Shown here: positions 9,955-20,161 of the stretch, piece after piece
How the letters are laid out: every line of letters begins with the position of its first letter
Numbering within the stretch: position 1 is the stretch's first letter
DNA from: Budorcas taxicolor
Taxonomy: Eukaryota > Chordata > Mammalia > Artiodactyla > Bovidae
Assembly: GCF_023091745.1 (NCBI RefSeq)
Contig: NC_068912.1
Coordinates: 51,263,067-51,327,066 of the forward strand
Length of the DNA stretch: 64,000 nucleotides
Reading direction: 5' to 3'
Notes under the pieces: model-generated
Told to the model about the DNA's origin: nothing
The model's database searches: none
Seen by the model: the letters and a program-made list of their open reading frames with translations, nothing else
Program-made: the position numbers and the translations under genes

Positions 9955-10698
9955 CCAGTGCTATTCAATACAGAAGCTACTAGCCACATGTGGCTATTGA
10001 GCATTTTCAATGCAGTTCATGTGACTGAGGAACTGATTTTTAAATTTTAATAATTTAAATTTAAATAGGCATAAGTCCAAAATCACTGCCGATGGTGACT
10101 GCAGCCATGAAATTAAAAGACACTTACTTCTTGGAAGGAAAGTTATGACCAACCTAGACAAAATATTAAAATGCAGAGATATTACTTTGTCAACAAAGGT
10201 CTGTCTAGTCAAGGCTATGGTTTTTCCAGTAGTCATGTATGGATGTGAGAGTTGGACTGTAAAGAAAGCTGAGCGCAGAAGAATTAATGCTTTTGAACGG
10301 TGGTGTTGGAGAAGACTCTTGAGAGTCTCTTGGACTGCAAGAAGATCCAACCAGTCTGTCCTAAAGGAAATCAGTCCTGAATATTCATTGGAAGGACTGA
10401 TGTTGAAGCTGAAACTCCAATACTTTGGCCACCTAATGTGAAGAACTGACTCATTTGAAAAGACTCTGATTCTGGGAAAGATTGAAGGTAGGAGAAGGGG
10501 ACAACAGAGGATGAGATGGTTAGATGGCATCACTGACTCAATGGACACGAGTTTGGGTAAACTCTGAGAGCTGGAGGCTCCAGGACAGGGAGGCCTGGAG
10601 TGCTGCAGTCCCTGGGGTCACAAAGAGTCAGACATGACTGAGTGACTGAACTGAACTGAGCTGAAGTGGCTGGTGGCTACTGTATTGGGCAGCACAGT
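9955..10698 (+). mobile_element. MER5A-type hAT-Charlie element split by BovB
   Basis: The left part (9955-10074) has cagtgctattcaatac, tagccacatgtggctattga and gtgactgaggaactgatttt. The right part (10664-10698) has gtggctggtggctactgta and ttgggcagcacag. Together they match a short non-autonomous MER5A, with terminal cagtgct and agcacag matching hAT-type ends. Adjacent 8-base flanks atttaaac and ttccaaac agree at 5 positions, a decayed hAT duplication. It lies within L1M sequence. Confidence 0.75.
10075..10663 (+). mobile_element. BovB LINE 3' part, nested in MER5A
   Basis: Sense BovB starts at ccaaaatcactgccgatgg and runs to the terminal gactgaactgaactgag. It encodes the last ~150 residues of the RT protein, including the block around MYGCESWTVKKAE, broken by stops. 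MER5A sequence flanks both sides, so this is the youngest layer here. Confidence 0.93.
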
Positions 10699-11105
10699 TC
10701 CAAACATTCCGATTAAAAGGCAGAGATTATCTGAGTAGATCACAAAGCAAGATCTAATTATATGCTACCTTCAACAAAGATCTATCTTAAATATAGACAC
10801 AAATAGTTTAAAGGTAAGAGAATAGTAAATATATATCATGGAGATAAATCATGATAAAACTAATTAAAAGAAGGCTGATCTACCTGTATTAATGTCAGAC
10901 CAAACTGATTACAGAGCAAAAAATTACCAGAGATAAAGAGAATGATTTCATGGGGACAGAAGGGACAAGGCCTCAAGAAAATGTCATAATCTTACATATT
11001 ATGCAACTAAAAGCAGAGCTTAAAAATATATGTGGCAAAAACTGATAAAACTGAAAGGAAAAAAGATATACAATCATAGTCACATTTTTCAACTCTATTC
11101 TCTAA

Positions 11106-11316
11106 TAGACCTCTGTGATGGCTTGGACAGTAAAGAATCTGTCTGCAATGTGGGAAACCCAGGTTTGATCCCTGGGTTGGGAAGATCCCCTGAGGTAGGA
11201 AATGTTAACCCATGCCAATATTCTTGCCTGGAGAATTCCATGGACAGAGGAGCCTGGCAGGCTACAGTCCCTGGGGTCGCAATGAGTTGGACACGACTGA
11301 ACAAGTAACACACACA
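11106..11316 (+). mobile_element. Bov-tA SINE with target-site duplication
   Basis: tRNA-like head (ctctgtgatggcttggacag, B box aggtttgatcc), Bov-A body and (AC)n tail. A perfect 10-base duplication tattctctaa at 11096-11105 and 11317-11326 flanks it inside the L1M. Confidence 0.93.
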
Positions 11317-11337
11317 TATTCTCTAAATAATTGGTAG

Positions 11338-11409
11338 ATGGTGACGCTGTAACTCCAATACTTTGGCCATCTAATGTGAATAACTGACCCATTTGAAAAG
11401 ACCCTGATA
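11338..11409 (+). mobile_element. Short internal BovB scrap
   Basis: ctgtaactccaatactttgg through atttgaaaagaccctgata matches ~70 bases from the BovB 3' region but lacks the BovB 3' terminus. L1M-like sequence lies on both sides. A retrotransposed BovB should reach its 3' end, so this looks like the remnant of a deletion or a patch copied in another way. Confidence 0.7.
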
Positions 11410-11961
11410 GACATAAAAATAGACATACAAATAGACACGAGTAACAGTACTCAATAAACTTAGTCAACTGACATATATACAGAATATTCTATCCAACAGA
11501 AGCAGAATACATATTTTCTAAAGTACACATAAAACACATATTCTTTTTAAATTAAAAAAAAAAAGATTATTTACCAACATAGACCATATTCTGAGCCACA
11601 GAAGAAATACCAATGTATTTTAAGTGATTCAAATATGCAAATTTTATTTCTGATCATAATGGAATTAAATTAGAAATCAATAGCAAAGATGTCTTGAAAT
11701 ATCCTAATATTTAGAAGCAAAATATCATGCTTCTAAATATCACATGAGTCAAGGAGGAAATAAAAAGGGAACTTAGAAAGTATTTTGAATTGATAAAAAT
11801 AAAAATACACATCAACCTCTGTGGGATTCAGCAAAGAGTGCTCAGAGGGGAGTTTCTATCACTGAATACCTATATTAGAATCTTTATTTTCCCAGAAACT
11901 AGAAAAGGAAGAATAAATTACACTGAAAGTAAGCAGGAGGAAGGCAATAAAAAGATAAGAC

Positions 11962-12254
11962 CAGGACCTCCTTGGTGGTCCAGTGGTTAAGAATCTGCCT
12001 GCCGATGAAGGGGACATGGGTTCGACCCCTGGTCCAGGAAGATTCCACAAGCCATGGGGCAGCTAAGCCCATGCACCACAACTTTTGAGCCCATGTGCCC
12101 TAGAACGGGTGCTCCGCAACAAAAGAAGCCACTGCAATGAGAAGCCTGTGCAGTGCAACTAGAGAGTAGCCCCCACTTGCTGCAACCAGAGAAAGCCCAC
12201 AGACAGCAAGAAAAACCTAGGGCAGCCAAAAAATAAAATTTAAATAAAATTTAA
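11962..12254 (+). mobile_element. Long CHR-type SINE, sense
   Basis: Head ggacctccttggtggtccag, B-box-like gggttcgacccc, then ccacaagccatggggcagct, actagagagtagcccccact, ending in gcagccaaaaaataaaattt. It is the clearest sense copy of the family in the window. Confidence 0.92.
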
Positions 12255-13092
12255 AAAACCACAGTGTAATACAGCTACGTATCAACTAGAATAGCTATAA
12301 GCAAAAAGCCTCACAAGGATGTGGAGAACTGGAACTCTCATTGACTGCTGACGGAAATGTAAAATGGTACAATCACTTTGGAAAACCTTTGGCAGTGTCT
12401 TTAAAAGAAGTTAAAAGTATGTGTACAATATAATTCAGCTATCCCATTCCTAAATATTTACCTAAGAAATGAAAGCTTATGTCCATAACAAGACGTACAT
12501 GAAATGTTCATAACAACTTAATTTGTAAGAGCCTAGAACTGGAAATATCCAACAAGTGACAAGATAAACAGTGTTATATCTGTATAGCAGAGTACTACTC
12601 AGCAATAAAAACAGCAACAACTGATAGACCTAACAATATTGACAAATTCTCAGAATAATTTTGTTGAGAGAAAGAAATCACACTTAAAAAAAAGAAGTCA
12701 TGCTGTATAATTCCATACGTAGAAAATTCTAGAAAATGCGAATTAATCTATAATGATAGAAGCAAAGCAATGATTGTTTGAAAAGAGGTAGTAGTAGGGA
12801 AAAACTGGAGAAAAAGTTTTAGGGATAAACAATTTATTTATTATTTTGGTTGCCGTGATGATTTCATGAGTACATCTGTATGTCAAAATTCATCCAAGTG
12901 TACACACTGAATATGTACAGTTTCTTTTATGTTGATTATGCCTCAATAAGGCTGTACCACAACCCCTCAATGCATTAAAAGAAGTTAGTCATAGATGAAG
13001 AAAATCGGAGAACTGAATATCTGAAGATATTTCCACATGTATTAGACTATGATAAAAAGAGAATCATATTATAAAGAGACTAGTTCGTTGAG

Positions 13093-13890
13093 TTCAGTTC
13101 AGTTGCTCAGTCGTGTCTGACTTTTTTCGACCCCATAGACTGCAGCACGCCAGGCTTCCCTGTTGATCACCGACTCCTGGAGCCTGCTCAAACTCACGTC
13201 CATTGAGTCGGTGATGCCATCCAACCGTCTCATCCTCTGCTGTCCCCTTCTCCTCCTGCTTTCAATCTTTCCCAGATTCAGGGTCTTTTCGAATGAGTCA
13301 GTTCGTCACGTCAGGTGGCCACAGTATTGGAGTTTCAGCTTCAACATCAGTCCTTCCAATGAATATTCAGGACTGATTTCCTTTAGGATGGACTGGTTGG
13401 ATCTTCTTGCAGTCCAAAGGACTATCAAGTGTCTTCTCCAACACCACAGTTCAAAAGCATCAATTCTTCGGTGCTCAGCTTTCTTTACAGTCCAACTCTC
13501 ACATCCATACATGACCACAGGAAAAACCATAGCCTTGACTAGACAGACCTTTGTTGGCAAAGTAATGTCTCTGCTTTTTAATATTCTGTCTAGGTTGGTC
13601 ATAACTTTCCTTCCAAGGAGTAAGCGTCTTTTAATTTCATGGCTGCAGTCACCATCTGCAGTGATTTTGGAGCCCCCCCAAAATAAAGTCTGGCACTGTT
13701 TCCACTGTTTCCCCATCTATTTGCCATGAAGTGATGGGACCAGATACCATGATCTTAGTTTTCTGAATGTTGAGTTTTAAGCCAGCTTTTCTGCTTTCCT
13801 TTTTCACTTTTATCGAGGCTCTTTAGTTCCTCTTCACTTTTTGCCATAAGGTTGGTGTCATCTGCGTATCTAATGTTATTGATATTTCAA
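13093..13890 (-). mobile_element. BovB LINE 3' ~800 bases, antisense
   Basis: Begins ttcagttcagttgctcagtc and ends at taatgttattgatatttc, just short of the RT YADD motif in sense order. On the minus strand a 136-codon frame covers the C-terminal region with the block YGCESWTVKKAEHRR; the rest is broken by frameshifts. Confidence 0.93.
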
Positions 13891-13929
13891 TAACCTAAGA
13901 TACTAATGTATCTTAGGCTAATGTAAAGG

Positions 13930-14762
13930 TCCAATGAGCAGAGTTCTAGGAAAACATAGTAAGAATGCAAAAGAGCCAGTATTTCTTAGATCCAGGAAAC
14001 AGTGAATTTGAAGCAGCATGTATTAAAATATATTCTCCCCTAGACACATCATAGTGAAATCATAGTGAAACAGCAGAATACAAACAAATTGAAAGAGAGC
14101 AAGAGATTGAGAGTGAGATCTTAAAGTACCCAGAGAAGAGAAAAATCACCTATAAAAATGAACAATTAGACTCATAATTCACTTTATAAGAACAAGTCTA
14201 GAAGAAAACACATTGTATGAGTTTCTTCAATGTGCTAAGAAAAGATAGCTATCAATCTAGAACTCCATGTCCCATAAAGCTTTATTTCATGGAAAGGTAT
14301 TACACAAAAAATATTTCTAGGAAATCAAAACAGAGAAAAGCAATAAAAACATCCTGTTCTGCTCCCAATAACCTGAGAGAGTATATCATCAAAGACCCTC
14401 AGTAAAGGAGGTCCTAAAGGATGTACTTTAGAATAAAAAATGAAAAGCTTGAGGTACAAAAGGTAATGGTAAATAAACATATGGGTAAATATGAAGTCAT
14501 ATCTCAAATATAGACCATGGTAAAACATACTATAACAAAGTCTAATTTTTGGAGGGAAAATAGACTAGAGTAAAAATACTGGGCTTATAGTAGAATTAAA
14601 TTTGTCCAAGGTCCTTGGTTATTTAGGAATAAAGTGAAGAGAATTACTTTAGACTTTAAGTCAGCATGCTAAACCAGCTAGTGGAATCCCTGAAATAATA
14701 AACAGTGGATATATTTTTCAAACAATTAGAGGGAAATGGAAGTAGAAAAAAAAAATCAATTC
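13930..14762 (+). mobile_element. Old L1 / HAL1-like fragment
   Basis: Phrases such as atagctatcaatctagaact, gtaaaggaggtcctaaagga and cctgagagagtatatcatca resemble the L1M/HAL1 segment consensus (tatcaacctagaattctat, gaattcatcaccagcagac, aaggaagttcttcaggc). The family cannot be fixed by eye. Confidence 0.55.
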
Positions 14763-14779
14763 AAGAGGAGGCAAAGCAA

Positions 14780-14896
14780 AGGAGTTCCAGGGTGATCCAG
14801 TGGTTAAGACTGTGCTTCCAATGCAGGGGCCACAGGGTCAATCCCTGGTTGGGGAACTAAGATTCCCACATGCCACGTGGCATGGCCAAATTTAGT
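14780..14896 (+). mobile_element. CHR-1-type SINE with 17-base target-site duplication
   Basis: ggagttccagggtgatccag, gggtcaatccctggttgggg, aactaagattcccaca, ggcatggccaaa are the short CHR SINE in order. Flanks aagaggaggcaaagcaa (14763-14779) and aagaggaagcaaagcaa (14897-14913) differ at one position. Confidence 0.9.
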
Positions 14897-15199
14897 AAGA
14901 GGAAGCAAAGCAAGAAAGAGGGGGAAAAAGTAACAGATAGTAATAGAATCTAGTGCATTTAGAATGATGCCTGACATATTATCGTTTTATTAATAATTAT
15001 TCTTTTACTAACAAATACTTATATAACAAATAACAGTTATTGTTGTTATAACGGTTATTTCTGTGTTGGTAAATCTCTCTGTGGCATTCAAGACAAGGAC
15101 CTTTTAATAAGCATGTTCTACTAATTCTCATGGTTCCTTGATATTAACAAGTCAGTAATACTAATTAAAAGACAGGCAGTAATCTGTAGGAATTTAAAA

Positions 15200-15300
15200 G
15201 TTCTATTATTCTCAAGGTGTATAACCTTAGGCTAGTCATTCACACTTGGGGCCTTAGCTTGCTCATCTGTAAAATGAGGGGGTTGGAGGGGGTTGGAAGA
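15200..15300 (+). mobile_element. Probable MIR fragment
   Basis: gtataaccttaggctagtca and gccttagcttgctcatctgt followed by aaaatgaggg resemble the MIR core (tgtgaccttgggcaagtc, cctcatctgtaaaatgggg). Confidence 0.55.
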
Positions 15301-16130
15301 CAAGTCAGATTGGGTGGTTCTGTATTTTTAAATCCTCATTAACTAAAATAATGAGAAAATCTTCTTACTCAAACCGAAACAAACAAAAAATGGATGTGTG
15401 TATGTTCAGAAATAGTTTGGGTGAGTGGTCTTTTCACAGCACTCACAACAGACACAAGAAGTTCAGTCCCCATGGAGTCGGAAGCAGTCTTTTTCGCTCT
15501 ATACCAGAACTTGACAAGCTTGGAGGCCACTGACTAGGGACAAAGGAAAGCCCCCACTTGGAGGAGACTTGTCAAAGGCACCCAGCCCAGCTAGGGTGGC
15601 AGGGATTCTGGAGACTCTCAGAGAAGCCAGCAGACTCACAGCTCTGCACCAAAGCCCTGGGGTTGGGCTGCCACACAGCCTGAAGCTATCAAATAAACCC
15701 ACTTTCTTTCCTCCTAATTACAAAAGACTTTTCAAATGCACTCCTGTCAGCTGAAAGCCTTGATTGTTGAACTTCGTGAATCCCTTCTCCCTGACATTCT
15801 CCTAATTCACAAATGCGTGCCCTTTACGCATTTTACACACATTGTAATATGGTGTTCTCCAGGTCTAGGCAACTCAGGTGTCAAAGATAGCTGGCTCATC
15901 TTCCAAAGATAAACCTGGTCTGTGTGATGGCTGCTGAGGGAGGAGGGCAGAGAGCCACTTGTGAAGTTCCCTTGAATTTACCTGTGGCATGATTCCTTCT
16001 GTTCCCAAGAAGGGTTTTATCTAATCTGCCTAGAAACTGCTCCACTGACTGACTGCTTTATCACTGAAAAAAATCTATTGAACTAAAGTTCCTCCTCTGC
16101 AGTTTTTGAACATGGGATCTGCCCTGTCTG
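15301..16130. other. Unassigned sequence, about 0.8 kb
   Basis: Moderately GC-richer DNA (15.45-15.70 kb) with no recognised repeat or gene. An aataaa lies in caaataaaccc at 15690, but no transcript structure is evident. Frames of 60-67 codons lack recognisable domains. Confidence 0.5.
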
Positions 16131-16510
16131 AAAGCAGTGTCATAAGCAAAATGATATGTGTACAAGGATGTCTACCAGAGCATTATTTAAAATTGTGAAA
16201 TATCAGTAAAAACCCATCAGTAGAGTCCTGGGCTATCTACTGTAATGCTAGGAATTCAACATGTAGCAAAGCAAGTCTTTGATTGGTAAATAAAGTAATG
16301 ATTCCATTCTGATAAAAATCAATGGTAATGTTAGGGGAAGCACACTGACTGAAACAGTAACAACAATAATTTTAGCATATGATGGGGAAAAATTTGAAGG
16401 AATGTGGGTCAAAATGTTAACAATGATACCTGGGGATGGGTGAAGTGGGATGGAATTTGGAGAGACTTCACTGAGTATTGTGTTTACAATGTTTCACTTT
16501 TATATAACTG
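16131..16510 (+). mobile_element. Possible old L1-like 3' fragment
   Basis: The arrangement acaaggatgtctaccagagc, attatttaaaattgtgaaat, acctggggatgggtgaagtg and catatgatgg resembles an old dispersed mammalian repeat that I believe is L1-related. Similar wording recurs at 27.83-28.29 kb. The name is uncertain. Confidence 0.4.
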
Positions 16511-16530
16511 TGTTTTCCTTTTGGATCAAA

Positions 16531-16557
16531 AGAAGGAAGGAAGGAAGGAAAGAAAGA
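16531..16557. repeat. (GAAG)n/(GAAA)n microsatellite
   Basis: Four ggaa-type units followed by two gaaa units, immediately after the old repeat. Confidence 0.85.
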
Positions 16558-17704
16558 CAGTGTTAGAAACATTTCTTCATTCCCTGGATCTCTGGTCTTG
16601 ATGTTGTACCCTCTCATTAGCCAAGGTGAGGATTAGGGGTGAGGTGCTTACATGCAAAGCGTTTTCCTGGAGAGAGGCACGCTATTTCCGTAGTTGCAGA
16701 TTTTATTCCACAACATGCAGCAGCAGCTTATTGCCTTCACTCATTTGTAACGGCTCTGTTTTCAACAGGACATGTGGTACCAGTAGGCATTTATATATTA
16801 AAATACTTGAGGTATTATTTGACTGTAGTATTTGACCACTGAGTTTGAAATTCATTTATATATCACTTTTGGTTAAACTGATAAAGTCCTTTTTTTTTTT
16901 TTCTTTTTTTCCAGAAGTAAAACTCTATTTTAGAGTTTACTTTTTTAAAAAACTACTCAGTTTGTGAGGATATTTATTGCAACAGAAAGAATGGAGAACT
17001 TCAATGGGCTGAGATTAAAATCTGATGTAGATTATCCACACATTCAAAACTTTAAGGTTCCTATGGCTCTTTATATCTTAGACATGTCTGTATATGTACA
17101 ACCGGAAATGGTGACCCCCAAATATCGCCTCAGTTTACTGGATATTTCCAGGGAGTATATATATGTTCTTTTACTTTATGTCACCAGACTGATGTTAACA
17201 AAGCTTGGCATATTTCCATAGATTTTTTTGTTTGCAATTTATTTCATTCATCCACTCATTCAATAATCATCTATTATTATTATCATTAAAACATAGCTTA
17301 CATTAAAAAAAATAGTTTACATTTATACTACTTGCTGGCAGTTAACACAAGCTAACATTTAATTCCCATTTATTACCTGCTGCTAGTTAATGCCTTCTTT
17401 TTGTGTGGCATTGGAGAGGATAGAAAGATGTTAGCAAGACCCTGAAAGTGTATGTTAATAGATGATCCAAATATGGCTCTGTGCTCCAAAGGAGGGTGAG
17501 CTAGGATTGACTAGATGATGCAGTTGCTAGGCTGAATAATAAATCCTGGTTCTCATGCTTGAGCATCCAGGTAGCCTGGGACACATCGAGGAGGGCCTAG
17601 AATGGCAGGCTAGAGCTAGGTGGTCATCTCAACACAGACGAGAGTCACTGAAAGTTTTGAGGGATATGTGAGTAGCTGAGAAAGGTGAGATAGGCGCTAA
17701 GATG
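16558..17704. other. Unassigned sequence, about 1.1 kb
   Basis: No gene or clear repeat. It contains a T-rich run (16889-16910), short A-rich tracts, and tcattcatccactcattcaa near 17246, which may be the antisense 3' end of an L2 or MIR. Confidence 0.5.
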
Positions 17705-17718
17705 ATTTGAAGGTTTTT

Positions 17719-18064
17719 GTTTTTAATAATTTTATATTTATTTGACTGTGCTTGGTCTTCGTTGCTGCCCAGGCTTTTCTCTGGTTGAGGCACGCGGGTG
17801 CTCCTCTTCCTTGTGGTACACAGGCTTCTCACTGTGGTGGCTTCTCTTGCTGGGGAGCACAGGCTCCAGGCCATGTGGGCTTCAGTAGCTGCGGCATATG
17901 AGGCTCAGTGGTTGTGGCTCCTGGGCTTTAGAGCACAAGCATGGTAGTTGTGGCTCATGGGCTTAGTTGCCCTGTAGCATGTGGGATCTTCCTGGATAGA
18001 GATTGAACCCATGTCTCTTGCAGTGGCAGGCAGATTCTTTCCTGCTGAGCCACCAGGGGAGCCC
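17719..18064 (-). mobile_element. Long CHR-type SINE with 14-base target-site duplication
   Basis: Reverse-complement CHR SINE (ttgactgtgcttggtcttcg at left, gagccaccaggggagccc at right). A perfect duplication atttgaaggttttt flanks it at 17705-17718 and 18066-18079. Its antisense sequence supplies the first ~28 codons of the long frame that continues into BovB. Confidence 0.95.
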
Positions 18065-20017
18065 AATTTGAAGGTTTTTAGGCTCAGAGACTGGGAACCC
18101 AGAAACTATATTTTGGTTCATGACATTGTACAGGAGGCAGTGATCAAGACCATCCCCATGAAAAAGAAATGCGAAAAAGCAAAATGGTTGTCTGAGGAGG
18201 GCTCACAAATAGCTGTGAAAAGAAGAGAAGTGAAAAGCAAAGGAGAAAAGGAAAGATATAAGCATCTGAATGCAGAGTTCCAAAGAATAGCAAGAAGAGG
18301 TAAGAAAGCCTTCCTCAGCAACCAATGCAAAGAAATAGAGGAAAAGAACAGAATGGGAAAGACTAGAGATCTCTTCAAGAAAATTAGAGATACCAAGGGA
18401 ACATTTCATGCAAAGATGGGCTCAATAAAGGACAGAAATGGTATGGACCTAACAGAAGCAGAAGATATTAAGAAGAGGTGGCAGGAATACACAGAAGAAC
18501 TGTACAAAAAATATCTTCACAACACAGATAATCATGATGGTTTGATCACTCACCTAGAGCCAGGCATCCTGGAATGTGAAGTCAACTGGGCCTTAGAAAG
18601 CATCACGATGAACAAAGCTAGTGGAAGTGATGGAATTCCAGTTGAGCTATTTCAAATCCTGAAAGATGATGCTGTGAAAGTGCTGCACTCAATATGCCAG
18701 CACATTTGGAAAACTCAGCAGTGGCCACAGGACTGGAAAAGGTCAGTTTTCATTCCAATACCAAAGAAAGGCAGTGCCAAAGAATGCTTAAACTACCGCA
18801 CAATTGCACTTATCTCACATGCTACTAAAGTAATGCTCAAAATTCCCCACGCCAGGCTTCAGGAATATGTGAACTGTGAGTTTCCAGATGTTCAAGCTTG
18901 TTTTAGAAAAGGCAGAGGAACCAGAGATCAAATTGCCAACATCCACTGGATCATGGAAAAAGCAACAGAGTTCCAGAAAAACATCTATTTCTGCTTTATT
19001 GACTATGCCAAAGCCTTTGACTGTGTGGATCACAATAAACTGTGGAAAATTCTGAAAGAGATGGGAATACCAGACCACCTGATGTGCCTCTTGAGAAACC
19101 TGTATGCAGTTCAGGAAGCAACAGTTCGAACTGGACATGGAACAACAGACTGGTTCCAAATAGGAAAAGGAGTATGTCAAGGCTGTATATTGTCACCCTG
19201 CTTATTTAACTTATATGCAGAGTACATCATGAGAAACGCTGGGCTGGATGAAGCACAAGCTGGAATCAAGATTGCCGGGAGAAATATCAATAACCTTAGA
19301 TATGCAGATGACACCACCCTTATGGCAGAAAGTGAAGAGGAATTAAAAAGCCTCTTGATGAAAGTGAAAGAGGAGAGTGAAAAAGTTGGCTTAAAGCTCA
19401 ACATTCAGAAAACGAAGATCATGGCATCTGGTCCCATCACTTCATGGGAAATAGATGGGGAAACAGTGTCAGACTTAATTTTTGGGGGCTCCAAAATCAC
19501 TGCAGATGGTGAATGCAGCCATGAAATTAAAAGACACTTACTCCTTGGAAGCAAAATTATGACCAACCTAAACAGCATATTCAAAAGCAGAGACATTACT
19601 TTGGCAACAAAGGTCCGTCTAGTCAAGGCTATGATTTTTCCAGTGGTCATGAATGGATGTGAAAGTTGGACTGTGCAGAAGGCTGAGCATCAAAGAATTG
19701 ATGCTTTTGAACTGTGGTGTTGGAGAAGATTCTTGAGAGTCCCTTGGACTGCAAGCAGATCCAACCAGTCCATTCTGAAGGATATCAGCCCTGGGATTTC
19801 TTTGGAGGGAATGATGCTGAAGCTGAAACTCCAGTACTCTGGCCACCTCATGCAAAGAGTTGACTCATTGGAAAAGATTCTGATGCTGGGAGGGATTGAG
19901 GGCAGGAGGAGAAGGGGACAGCAGAGGATGAGATGGCTGGATGGCATCATGGACAGGGAGGCCTGGCGTGCTGCGATTCATGGGGTCGCAAAGAGTCGGA
20001 CACGACTGAGCAACTAA
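17981..20017 (+). CDS. BovB reverse transcriptase frame, 5'-truncated, 678 codons
   Basis: One uninterrupted frame. Residues 1-28 come from antisense CHR SINE, 29-45 from flanking DNA, and from residue 46 the frame is BovB: a linker region, then an RTE-clade reverse transcriptase, then the C-terminal region. RT landmarks are FIDYAKAFD (339-347), GVCQG (397-401) and the catalytic YADD (441-444). The APE-type endonuclease that precedes RT in full-length BovB is absent. Position 399 is Cys where BovB has Arg (cgt to tgt, a CpG-decay change), in a motif usually conserved as RQG. The only ATG upstream lies in SINE sequence, so nothing shows that the frame is expressed or functional. The open frame most likely reflects a young insertion. 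Confidence 0.6.
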   Translation: MGSSWIEIEPMSLAVAGRFFPAEPPGEPNLKVFRLRDWEPRNYILVHDIVQEAVIKTIPMKKKCEKAKWLSEEGSQIAVKRREVKSKGEKERYKHLNAEFQRIARRGKKAFLSNQCKEIEEKNRMGKTRDLFKKIRDTKGTFHAKMGSIKDRNGMDLTEAEDIKKRWQEYTEELYKKYLHNTDNHDGLITHLEPGILECEVNWALESITMNKASGSDGIPVELFQILKDDAVKVLHSICQHIWKTQQWPQDWKRSVFIPIPKKGSAKECLNYRTIALISHATKVMLKIPHARLQEYVNCEFPDVQACFRKGRGTRDQIANIHWIMEKATEFQKNIYFCFIDYAKAFDCVDHNKLWKILKEMGIPDHLMCLLRNLYAVQEATVRTGHGTTDWFQIGKGVCQGCILSPCLFNLYAEYIMRNAGLDEAQAGIKIAGRNINNLRYADDTTLMAESEEELKSLLMKVKEESEKVGLKLNIQKTKIMASGPITSWEIDGETVSDLIFGGSKITADGECSHEIKRHLLLGSKIMTNLNSIFKSRDITLATKVRLVKAMIFPVVMNGCESWTVQKAEHQRIDAFELWCWRRFLRVPWTASRSNQSILKDISPGISLEGMMLKLKLQYSGHLMQRVDSLEKILMLGGIEGRRRRGQQRMRWLDGIMDREAWRAAIHGVAKSRTRLSN

Positions 20018-20030
20018 ACTGAACTGAACT
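18117..20030 (+). mobile_element. BovB LINE, 5'-truncated, 1.9 kb, young
   Basis: Starts at ttcatgacattgtacaggag and ends at gactgagcaactaaactgaa with the actga-type terminus. It matches BovB closely along its length with an intact frame. It lacks one copy of the ggaaacagt repeat that the copy at 22.2 kb keeps. No target-site duplication is evident, which is common for BovB. Confidence 0.95.
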
Positions 20031-20161
20031 TTAATTTGATACCACATAGTTTCTGTTAACAGAATCAGATCTAGAAAAATAATTAGTTCAATTTAAAACA
20101 ATTGATCTAAAAATCATCAGTTCTCCTCAAAGTAAGTATTTGATTGAATATAATTTCTTTT

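Larger units (their letters stand above)
9831..12985 (+). mobile_element. Old L1M LINE, internally deleted, host of several insertions
   Basis: Sense L1M ORF2 sequence is recognisable in order: ggaacaaagaacagatggga, attaaaaggcagagattatc, ggaattaaattagaaatcaa, gtgggattcagcaaagagtg. After the CHR SINE it jumps to the ORF2 C-terminal and 3' region (aaggatgtggagaactggaa, tactcagcaataaaaacagc, gttgattatgcctcaataag). About 2 kb of ORF2 is missing at 11.96-12.25 kb. Nested are a MER5A carrying a BovB, a Bov-tA, a BovB scrap and a CHR SINE. Many frameshifts leave no functional ORF. Confidence 0.8.

Noticed and set aside
9994..10548. 184-codon minus-strand frame
   Set aside because: It is the non-coding strand of the BovB 3' end. 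The same shadow frame recurs at most BovB copies in the window.
13163..13729. 188-codon plus-strand frame
   Set aside because: Shadow frame opposite the BovB RT C-terminus. The coding strand of this BovB is minus.
15440..15720. Possible solitary LTR ending with caaataaaccc
   Set aside because: No tg...ca ends, no flanking duplication and no retroviral sequence nearby could be shown.
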